A DNA stretch of 64,000 nucleotides from Oceanococcus sp. HetDA_MAG_MS8 (GTDB lineage Bacteria; Pseudomonadota; Gammaproteobacteria; Nevskiales; Oceanococcaceae). Below the pieces are notes generated by a model. The model searched no databases. It was not told the DNA's origin and was given only the letters and a program-made list of their open reading frames with translations. The stretch spans positions 264,793-328,792 of the forward strand of contig JAHCMK010000004.1 of NCBI GenBank assembly GCA_019192445.1, in the 5' to 3' direction. Each line of letters opens with the position of its first letter. Within the stretch, counting starts at the first letter, position 1. Shown here one piece after another: positions 18,023 to 24,897 of the stretch. The translations under genes were made by a program, and so were the position numbers.

Positions 18023-19471
18023 TTGACTCGTTACCGCCCCAACTATTGGCTGGCTCTCGTCTGCATCACGCTGCTGAGCGGCTGTGACAACAATGAAACC
18101 GCGTCCATCGTGAATAGCGGTTGGCGTAGCGCCAGCAGCGGCGAGATCCGGGTGGAGTTTGAAGGCTTCTCGCAATACTCCCAAAGCTTTGAACACTTTC
18201 GTGCGCTGTTACACGCCGAGGATGCCAATACAATTCTGGCCGACATCGACCTACTGCAAACGGGGGGCATCGCCGATTTTGGCAGCCCGCCTGAAGGTCC
18301 TGTTCATCTGAGTATTGCCGTGCAGTGGCGTGATGCCGACGCTTGGCTTTTGCAAAGTTTGCTGGAGTTTCCGCGCGGCCGCTATCGGGTGCCAGCCCCC
18401 GCTATTTCTCAGCTGCAAAACAGCGTGTTGATTGACGTAGACGTCGATGCTCAGGCCATCAATGGCGGTGCTACATCGGCTGGCGTGAGTGCTTCCGATT
18501 GGCTAGCCTCTCGCTCCTGGGCCATTCCCAGCAGCACCTCATTTACTTTTGAGGATTTCCCGGCGCGCCAAAGCCCGGGTGTGATCCTGGCCTGGGCTGC
18601 GGATGCCCAAGCGGATGAGGTGCTATTCAGCTTGCGGCGGGAAGATCAGCTGATTGCGAACAACCGCTATGTGATGGTTGTCGACCAAGCGGCCCAAGGC
18701 ATTGATGTGAGCGAACGCGGGCCGAATACCGACGTTTACGGGTTTAGCTTCCTGCCCGACCTGGTCTACGGCCCCTTTGTATTTTTGGACAGCGGCTCGT
18801 CCACTGCCAGCCTGAACATTTTGACCGCTGAAGCCGGCGAACAAGTGGTCTTGTCTGCATCCCGACCAGCCGCCGAATCCGAGTTCAACTGGCTGCGCTT
18901 AGAGGGGGCACAAACACCCCCGCCCGTCTACACGCCATCCTTCTGGGAGGCGGCTGTGGACCTCGGCGACTACGATTCCAGCACCTACACCTTAGCCTTC
19001 AATCAAACTGCGGCTGAGCCCGCGCTGTCTGCGTCTAGCTGCGGCGTGAGCATTCGCAACGACGTTGCCACGTGGTGCCTCTATGCCCCAGCCACACGGC
19101 AAGAGATCACTGTCCCCCGTCTGCCAGCGGATTTAGCCGCCCAAGTCGACCGAGACCAATTACAGGGCATGCGTGAAAGCTTTCAGCTGGCGAGGGAGGA
19201 TAACTATTCGAACTACTCGGCCTGGGTCCGCGACGCTGTGCAGCGCCGTGACAACATGGGCGGCGCCTCCTTACTCAGCGTCGCAGCGCAAATGTCCGCC
19301 GACATTCAGGAACCGAGCTGCCTAGTTGAGCTTCCGGCGCTTGGGCTTTGCCTCAACCTGCCCAGCACCATCGAGGCCCCTACGGCGCAGCGCAGACAAA
19401 TTCCCCCGCACATTCACCGTCCCACGCTATTCCCCAGTGATGGCTATGCAGACGGCAGATCAGGACGGTAG
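18023..19471 (+). CDS. Lipoprotein of unknown function
   Basis: I do not recognise this 482-aa protein. No ATG is available. The best start is the TTG at 18023, preceded by GGAGGG, which yields a clean lipoprotein signal peptide: a basic start, a hydrophobic core WLALVCITLLSGC, and a lipobox cysteine about 20 residues in. The mature part is rich in short beta-like stretches with few charges (SASDWLASRSWAIPSSTSFTFEDFP, YGFSFLPDLVYGPFVFLDSGSS) and carries four cysteines in the last third, suggesting a disulfide-stabilised surface protein. The adjacent gene on the other strand is a receiver-like protein. Confidence 0.75.
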   Translation: MTRYRPNYWLALVCITLLSGCDNNETASIVNSGWRSASSGEIRVEFEGFSQYSQSFEHFRALLHAEDANTILADIDLLQTGGIADFGSPPEGPVHLSIAVQWRDADAWLLQSLLEFPRGRYRVPAPAISQLQNSVLIDVDVDAQAINGGATSAGVSASDWLASRSWAIPSSTSFTFEDFPARQSPGVILAWAADAQADEVLFSLRREDQLIANNRYVMVVDQAAQGIDVSERGPNTDVYGFSFLPDLVYGPFVFLDSGSSTASLNILTAEAGEQVVLSASRPAAESEFNWLRLEGAQTPPPVYTPSFWEAAVDLGDYDSSTYTLAFNQTAAEPALSASSCGVSIRNDVATWCLYAPATRQEITVPRLPADLAAQVDRDQLQGMRESFQLAREDNYSNYSAWVRDAVQRRDNMGGASLLSVAAQMSADIQEPSCLVELPALGLCLNLPSTIEAPTAQRRQIPPHIHRPTLFPSDGYADGRSGR

Positions 19472-19519
19472 CCACTCAAGAATTGGGCAGCACTCCAAGC
19501 TGCACAGGACATTGCCCGG

Positions 19520-19906
19520 CTAGGCGGTAGCAGCATTCGTATGCGGCGCCACACCGACCAATAAGTGGCGCTGCAATTGCGGCATGCGGACGGGCTCCAC
19601 CAGAGCCTCGTGGGCACCAATGGCGCGCGCCATTTCTGCATAGGCGGCGGCGGGTATATCGCCGTGGCGCGCCAAGGCCACCACCCGAGCTCCGGGATTG
19701 TGATGACGGGAAGCCTTGATGACCTCCACACCGCAAACGTCATCTAGGATGATCGATACCAAGACCAAATCCGGCTGGGTGGTTGCTGCCAAGTACACCG
19801 CCTCAGCGCCGCTATTGGCTTCGACTAGCTCACAATGATTCGCCCATTCCTGTCGCAGGTGGGCGCGCAGCTCTTGGTCGGTGACTGCGATAAGAATGCG
19901 CTTCAT
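19520..19906 (-). CDS. Pseudo-receiver (CheY-like) domain protein
   Basis: A stand-alone 128-aa protein with the CheY fold (MKRILIAVTDQELRAHL at the start, TTQPDLVLVSIILDDVCGVEVIKASR in the middle, ARAIGAHEALVEPV at the end). None of the residues for phosphotransfer remain. The acidic pair is Val8-Thr9, the phosphoacceptor aspartate is Ser51, the switch Thr/Ser is Ala79, and the conserved lysine is Glu104. It should therefore not be controlled by aspartyl phosphorylation and may work as a binding module. No sensor kinase adjoins it. Confidence 0.85.
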   Translation of the reverse strand: MKRILIAVTDQELRAHLRQEWANHCELVEANSGAEAVYLAATTQPDLVLVSIILDDVCGVEVIKASRHHNPGARVVALARHGDIPAAAYAEMARAIGAHEALVEPVRMPQLQRHLLVGVAPHTNAATA

Positions 19907-20316
19907 GACCGATCCTGCACAGCCCAGAGACGATGGGCAGTGACTCTGCAGACGGCGAAATCATTCTGTGTCATGCCAGCCCTCCATGGCCGGTAGTGAA
20001 ATGTCGCTCATGCCCAGGCAAGGCCCAGGCTTTGAGTATCCTGGCGACTATATTGCGCCCTGCCACCTACCGTTTTCGCGAGCCCCTGTACGGAGGCCTT
20101 GCCCGCCGAAAGCGCCGATTCAGGTACGCCTGTTCCTACATTGTCGACTGAGGTTGTGGTCCTTGGCCCAGGGCTGGACATCCGCACACCAGTCACGTCA
20201 TCCTCTAACGAAATTTAGTCTAACGCTTTGCTAGCAGTGGTGCTTGTCGTAAATACATAGGGCCCGTTTACGACTACCATGGGCTCGTCTTCACGTATCG
20301 GCAGTCCGAATTCGCT
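19907..20316. other. 410-base intergenic region
   Basis: No convincing gene. Small open frames here have no recognisable content. The only clear structure is the inverted repeat at 20246-20274 in front of the AraC-type gene. Confidence 0.6.
20246..20274. promoter_or_regulatory. Perfect inverted repeat, candidate operator
   Basis: GTCGTAAA (20246-20253) and TTTACGAC (20267-20274) form a perfect 8-bp inverted repeat with a 13-base spacer, 42 bases before the AraC-type ATG. Centres 21 bases apart place both half-sites on one helical face, as expected for a dimeric regulator. Confidence 0.4.
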
Positions 20317-21219
20317 ATGGATGCCCTGAGTCAGTTATTCACCAGCCTGAACATCCGTACCAAGGTGTTCCACAACGCCGTGCAATGCGGTCGCTGGAGG
20401 GTGAGCGAGCCCGCTTTTGAGCAAGTGCTCTTCCACTGCATTAGCCATGGGCAGGCGCGCATTGAGGCTGCTGAGCATGGTCTGCGCTACCGGCTCCATG
20501 CGGGCGACTGCGTTTTTGTTCGCCCCGGCGTGCGGCATGCCTTGCAGGCCGATGTGGACGACGCAGACGACTTCGACCCCACCCAGCATCTACGCAGCGA
20601 TGGATGCATTAATGCGGCTGATGATGTGGGCATGATGTGCGGGCAGCTGGCCTACGATGGGGCTCTGGCTGCACCATTCCTAGCCGGCTGGACTCCATTA
20701 CTGGTTCTCCGCGGTAGTGAAGCGCCACTCGCAGCACGCCTACAGCCTTTGATGCAGCTATTACTGGCCGAAAGCGGCGAAGCCGAACGTGGCAGCGAGC
20801 TGGTTCTCAATCGTCTGGGTGATGTGTTGATGATGCATGTGTTTCGGCATCTGCAACAGGCCACCCAAACCGACGACAACACCCTGCAGGCCTTTGTCGA
20901 CAAGCGCCTGCGCGGTGCGCTCACGGCGCTTTATCTGGAGCCAGAACGTGAATGGCAACTCGACGACCTGGCCCAATGTGCGCATATGTCGCGCTCGGCC
21001 TTTGCAGAGCAGTTTCGTGCGCAAATCGGTCAGTCGCCTCTGGAATATCTACGGACGGTGCGGATGCAGCGCGCCTGGCGCTACTTACGTGAATCGCAAG
21101 AAACCATTCAGCAAATCGCCTTACAGTGCGGCTATCAAAGCGAATCGTCCTTCTCTAAGGCCTTTCAGAAAATCTTTGGCTGCCGGCCTGGACAGTTGCG
21201 CACACAGTCCGGTCGCTAG
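20317..21219 (+). CDS. AraC-family regulator with N-terminal cupin-type sensor domain
   Basis: A 300-aa regulator. The N-terminal half is a cupin_6-like ligand domain (FEQVLFHCISHGQARIE, LHAGDCVFVRPGVRHALQAD, then the inserted GMMCGQLAYDG). The C-terminal AraC DNA-binding domain has both helix-turn-helix units: WQLDDLAQCAHMSRSAFAEQFRAQIGQSPLEYLRTVRMQRAW and ETIQQIALQCGYQSESSFSKAFQKIFGCRPGQLR. Regulators of this subgroup often control oxidoreductases in reply to reactive electrophiles. It precedes the YHS and DoxX-like genes on the same strand, which may be its targets. Confidence 0.92.
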   Translation: MDALSQLFTSLNIRTKVFHNAVQCGRWRVSEPAFEQVLFHCISHGQARIEAAEHGLRYRLHAGDCVFVRPGVRHALQADVDDADDFDPTQHLRSDGCINAADDVGMMCGQLAYDGALAAPFLAGWTPLLVLRGSEAPLAARLQPLMQLLLAESGEAERGSELVLNRLGDVLMMHVFRHLQQATQTDDNTLQAFVDKRLRGALTALYLEPEREWQLDDLAQCAHMSRSAFAEQFRAQIGQSPLEYLRTVRMQRAWRYLRESQETIQQIALQCGYQSESSFSKAFQKIFGCRPGQLRTQSGR

Positions 21220-21302
21220 GACAGCAGCACCGGCACCATGAACATGCCGGCCAGCCTCAGCGCCAACTAAGCTGAACTTCGGTTTTGCTGGAGCTCCATC
21301 CC

Positions 21303-21785
21303 ATGGTCGCCAAACTCTCTCAATCACTGCTTTTTTTCATTCTGGCCAGTCTTAGTGGCCTGAGCTTGGCCCAAGCCCCGATCAACACCTTGGGCGAAGA
21401 CCCCGGCTTTTTCCGTGACCCAGAACCGACCGGAATTGCCATTCGTGGTTACGACGCCGTGGCCTACCACCTGCTTGGTAAGCCCACACCCGGTTTGGCC
21501 GAACACAGCCTGGACTATCAAGGGGCCACTTGGCACTTTGCCAACGCCAAGCATAAGGAGTTGTTTGCCAATGACCCCAGTGCCTACGCGCCGGCATATG
21601 GTGGCTACTGCGCCTATGGTGTATCCAAGGGCTACCTGGTCAAAATTGAGCCGGACCAATGGCAAATTGTTGATGGCCAGCTATATCTGAACTACGACGC
21701 CAGCGTCTCCAAAAAATGGCGCCGCGATATCCCCGGCTATATTGCCGAGGCCAATAAGAAATTCCCCACCTTGTTTGAACAATAA
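21303..21785 (+). CDS. Exported YHS-domain protein
   Basis: A 160-aa protein with an N-terminal signal peptide (hydrophobic SLLFFILASLSGLSLAQA, cleavage after AQA). Its YHS-type domain reads IAIRGYDAVAYHLLGKPTPGLAEHSLDYQGATWHFANAKHKELFANDPSAYAPAYGGYCAYGVSKGY. YHS domains bind metals such as copper or iron; the GGYCAYG cysteine and nearby histidines are candidates. The start at 21303 follows GGAG by nine bases. It lies between an AraC regulator and a DoxX-like membrane protein, a small periplasmic redox/metal cassette whose substrate is unknown. Confidence 0.88.
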   Translation: MVAKLSQSLLFFILASLSGLSLAQAPINTLGEDPGFFRDPEPTGIAIRGYDAVAYHLLGKPTPGLAEHSLDYQGATWHFANAKHKELFANDPSAYAPAYGGYCAYGVSKGYLVKIEPDQWQIVDGQLYLNYDASVSKKWRRDIPGYIAEANKKFPTLFEQ

Positions 21786-21800
21786 GTCGAGGTCCCGGTC

Positions 21801-22304
21801 ATGTCCGACACCAAACTTCTGCACCGTGCACTGCCCTGGGCCTTGAGCCTATTTGTGAGCTTTGTTTTCATCCAAAGCCTGTTCTTCAAGTTCACTGGCT
21901 CCCCAGAGACCGTTTACATCTTCGAAACCAAGCTGGACCCCTGGGCGGCAAGCCTAGGGTTTGCGGGGGTGTTTGCACCCGGCGGCATCTTCTCCGCCAA
22001 AGTCATTGGTAGTTTTGAGCTCATCGCCTCGGTGCTGTTGCTGCTGGGCATGCTGATTCCCCGCCTTGCCATCCTCAACGCAGCAGGTGCCTTGCTTGGC
22101 TTGGGCGTGATCTCCGGGGCCATCGGCTTTCACCTATTCACTCCCTTGGGTGTGGCGGTGCAAAATGCCGACGGCAGTAGCGATGGCGGCGCGTTGTTTG
22201 CGATGGCCTGCGGGGTGTGGCTGAGCTGCGCCGGACTGCTTTACCTCCGCCGAAAAGCTTTGCTGGGCCTGGTAACAGGGCGAAGTCGTTTAGCAGCCGC
22301 TTAG
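21801..22304 (+). CDS. DoxX-like membrane protein
   Basis: A 167-aa inner-membrane protein with four hydrophobic segments (ALSLFVSFVFIQSLFFKFTG, FSAKVIGSFELIASVLLLLG, LNAAGALLGLGVISGAIGF, LFAMACGVWLSCAGLLYL). The pattern FxKFTGSPET, then ViGSfEliasvLLL, resembles the DoxX/DoxD-like superfamily, whose members are linked to thiosulfate/quinone or detoxification chemistry. It begins 15 bases after the YHS gene, so the two are probably one unit. Family assignment is moderate. Confidence 0.7.
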   Translation: MSDTKLLHRALPWALSLFVSFVFIQSLFFKFTGSPETVYIFETKLDPWAASLGFAGVFAPGGIFSAKVIGSFELIASVLLLLGMLIPRLAILNAAGALLGLGVISGAIGFHLFTPLGVAVQNADGSSDGGALFAMACGVWLSCAGLLYLRRKALLGLVTGRSRLAAA

Positions 22305-22345
22305 CTGCTCTGTGGTGGCAAACAATCACTTTTTGAGGCTAGCCC

Positions 22346-22654
22346 ATGCTTGAACTCAGACAGTGCTGCGAGCACTGCGGAGTAGACCTACCTCCACACA
22401 GTACGAATGCGCGCATCTGCTCTTTCGAGTGCACATTCTGCGCGGCATGTGCGGAAGGCTTGCTCGACAATATTTGCCCCAACTGTGGCGGAAACTTCTG
22501 TCCCCGCCCCATACGACCCGCCAATGCGTGGCTTGGTGATAACAGTCTGCAAAAGCACCCCCCGGTAGAGACCAAGCTCCACCGGCCAGTGGACCTGCGC
22601 CGCCATGCTGCGCTCGTGGAGCGCTTAGGCCAGTTACCGCCCCACAAACGCTAA
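22346..22654 (+). CDS. DUF1272 zinc-ribbon-like protein
   Basis: A 102-aa protein whose first 55 residues match the DUF1272 family: MLELRQCCEHCGVDLPP, ARICSFECTFCAACAEGLL and CPNCGGNFCPRP. Cysteine pairs CxxC at several places suggest a zinc-binding fold. The C-terminal 45 residues are family-variable. The function is not known. It lies 41 bases after the DoxX-like gene on the same strand, before phoD. Confidence 0.9.
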   Translation: MLELRQCCEHCGVDLPPHSTNARICSFECTFCAACAEGLLDNICPNCGGNFCPRPIRPANAWLGDNSLQKHPPVETKLHRPVDLRRHAALVERLGQLPPHKR

Positions 22655-22668
22655 GGGCTTTTTGCCGA

Positions 22669-22697
22669 TGGTCATCCAGTCGTCATAGGACTGTCTT
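22669..22697 (+). promoter_or_regulatory. Candidate PhoB box upstream of phoD
   Basis: Three 7-base repeats with an 11-base period, TGGTCAT (22669), TCGTCAT (22680) and CTGTCTT (22691), each separated by four bases. The PhoB consensus is CTGTCAT repeats with the same spacing. The array ends 36 bases before the phoD ATG, a suitable distance for activation at low phosphate. Confidence 0.5.
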
Positions 22698-22733
22698 AAT
22701 CTTTGGTGCTTGAGAACCTGACCAGAATCCGCC

Positions 22734-24878
22734 ATGGCCCCTCCACTAAACCGACGCGAATTTCTCTCCACAGTCACTTTGGGAGCAGCCGGCGCCAGCT
22801 TTGCAGCCTTGATGCCCGCCCGGGCCCAGGCACAAGCCCAAGCCTTTTGCCGGGAACTGCCTGGGGGCGAATGGCACTTCCCCGCCCGCGAGGAACTCTT
22901 GCCCTTTGGCCATGCGGTGGCTTCCGGTGACCCGCTGCAGGACCGAGTCATCCTCTGGACCCGCATCACGATTCCTGATGCGCGCGGCTGGGACGTGACC
23001 CAAGTGCCGGACCCACAGGGCTTTCAAAGCGTGGATGTGGGCTGGGTGATTGCCAGCGACCCAGAGCTGCAAACCATTGTTAACAGCGGTGTGGTTAGCA
23101 CCGACGCCAGCCGCGATTTCACGGTGAAGGTGGACGCCGACGGCCTGCAACCCGGCACCACTTACTGGTACGCCTTTACCGCCCTGGGCTTTCGCTCTCC
23201 CATTGGCCGTACCCGCACCGCACCCGCCACCGGCCAGGGCATTACTGAGCTCACCATTGGTCATGTGTCCTGCACCTCCTGGTGGCAAGACTTCTTCAAC
23301 GGCTATGGCCGCATGGGTGCGCGCAACGATATCGACCTGATCACCAATGCCGGCGACCATGTTTACGAAGTGTCCGGCAACCATATGTCTAGCCGGCAAT
23401 ATCCGGACAAGGACGGCAACCCCCAAATTCGTGGTTACGAGGACATCGACAACCGCGACTGGCGAACCATTGGCGAAAACCGCCGGCGCTACGCCCTGTA
23501 TTACCAATGTCCGAACATGCTGGCCGCCCACCTGGCCGCCCCCTTCGTGGTGTTGGGCGACAACCATGACTACGACGCCACCCAGTTCAGCGAGGATGCC
23601 TTCATCACCCTAGAGCAGTCCGGCGAAGTCTTCCACGAGTGGACGCCGCAACGGCCTACCTTGGCCGATGGCTCAGGGCGCTGGCGCCCCTTCACTGGCC
23701 CTAACGAACAGGTGGACATCCCCCGCGGTCTGGAGACCTTCAACCAGTATCGGGTGCTGGATTTTGGCGATGTAGCCCAAATCATCGTCATGGATGTGCG
23801 CTACCAACGCGATGAGAATGCGGTGGAGAGCAAACTGCTGGGCGACAAGCAATGGAACTTCCTCACCCAGACCCTGCTCGATGGCAAGGCCCGCGGCGTT
23901 CGTCACAACGTTCTGATTAACCAGCACAACATGTCGCAGCTGGGCACGCTGAACACCCCCTTCTATACCCAATATCAAGAGCAGTTCCAGGAGATGTTTG
24001 GCATCGACCCGCGCGGGCCCGAGCTCTACACCACCTCCTGGGGCGGCTTCCCCGAAGAGCGGCGCAAGTTCTACCAATGGCTACGCGATAACGAGATTCG
24101 CGACAACATCGTGCTCAGCGGAGATTCGCATGGGTGGTTTGCCTCCGACCTCACCGAAGACCCGCAGCTGCCCAACTACCTGCCCCGCACCGGGCTCTCC
24201 CCGCTGCCCGTGGTCGGTGTAGAAATGGTGGGTACCGCCATGGGTCGCCCCGGCGCCCAGGATGTGGTGGCCGACACCCTGTACTGGCAGGCCAATGGCG
24301 GCCGCCAGAATGCCCCCTTTGACGATGCCGAAACCTATGACGCGGTGTATAGACCCGCCGCCCTGCCCGCCGCCATCGCCATTGAGGCAGCCGCCCAAGT
24401 GGCCAACCCCAATCTGATTTACTTCAACTGGAAAGCCCAATACGGCTACACCATGGTGCACCTGCGTGAGTCTGAGGCCTTCCTAGAGGCCTGGACCACG
24501 CCGCAGCGCGAGATGAGCGAGGAACAAACCCTACTGATCAAACTGCGTACCCCGCGTGGCAATCCGCACCTCACCCCCGTGGAAGCCGCACCGCTGGCCA
24601 CCGGGGAGCAAGGCTCGCGTCAGGATCCGCCCATCATCGCACCGCAGACAGTGCTTGCCGAAGAAAGCCTGAATCCGCCCGTCGAGGACAACAACACAAG
24701 TGGTGCTGATTCGGGGAACGGGTCCGGCAGCGGTTCGCTGGGTGTGGGTCTCGGCGCGATTGCCGCCGCCGCAGCCTTGGCACAAGGCCTGAGCCGTCGC
24801 CGGGCAGCAATCTCCGTAGATGCTAAGGCCTCCAACTCTTCTGCCCCGACCTCCAAGCCCGATATCGCCGAGGATTAA
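22734..24878 (+). CDS. phoD: PhoD-family alkaline phosphatase/phosphodiesterase, Tat-exported
   Basis: A 714-aa secreted metallophosphoesterase. The N-terminus NRREFLSTVTLGAAGASFAAL is a Tat signal for folded, metal-loaded export. An N-terminal Fn3-like PhoD_N domain (HAVASGDPLQDRVILWTRI) is followed by the catalytic domain with VSCTSWWQDFFNGYGRM, NAGDHVYE, LGDNHDYDATQ, VMDVRYQRD and LSGDSHGWF, carrying the metal ligands. After the enzyme comes a Ser/Gly linker, a hydrophobic stretch and an arginine cluster (LGVGLGAIAAAAALAQGLSRRR), like a sorting or anchoring tail, plus 23 further residues. A PhoB-box-like array precedes the gene. Role: phosphate release from phospho-mono/diesters. Confidence 0.92.
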   Translation: MAPPLNRREFLSTVTLGAAGASFAALMPARAQAQAQAFCRELPGGEWHFPAREELLPFGHAVASGDPLQDRVILWTRITIPDARGWDVTQVPDPQGFQSVDVGWVIASDPELQTIVNSGVVSTDASRDFTVKVDADGLQPGTTYWYAFTALGFRSPIGRTRTAPATGQGITELTIGHVSCTSWWQDFFNGYGRMGARNDIDLITNAGDHVYEVSGNHMSSRQYPDKDGNPQIRGYEDIDNRDWRTIGENRRRYALYYQCPNMLAAHLAAPFVVLGDNHDYDATQFSEDAFITLEQSGEVFHEWTPQRPTLADGSGRWRPFTGPNEQVDIPRGLETFNQYRVLDFGDVAQIIVMDVRYQRDENAVESKLLGDKQWNFLTQTLLDGKARGVRHNVLINQHNMSQLGTLNTPFYTQYQEQFQEMFGIDPRGPELYTTSWGGFPEERRKFYQWLRDNEIRDNIVLSGDSHGWFASDLTEDPQLPNYLPRTGLSPLPVVGVEMVGTAMGRPGAQDVVADTLYWQANGGRQNAPFDDAETYDAVYRPAALPAAIAIEAAAQVANPNLIYFNWKAQYGYTMVHLRESEAFLEAWTTPQREMSEEQTLLIKLRTPRGNPHLTPVEAAPLATGEQGSRQDPPIIAPQTVLAEESLNPPVEDNNTSGADSGNGSGSGSLGVGLGAIAAAAALAQGLSRRRAAISVDAKASNSSAPTSKPDIAED

Positions 24879-24897
24879 GACCCGCAATCGAGGGCAT

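Noticed and set aside
22746..23567. 273-codon open frame antisense to phoD
   Set aside because: Opposite the conserved Tat signal and metallophosphoesterase core; composition is that of a shadow frame.
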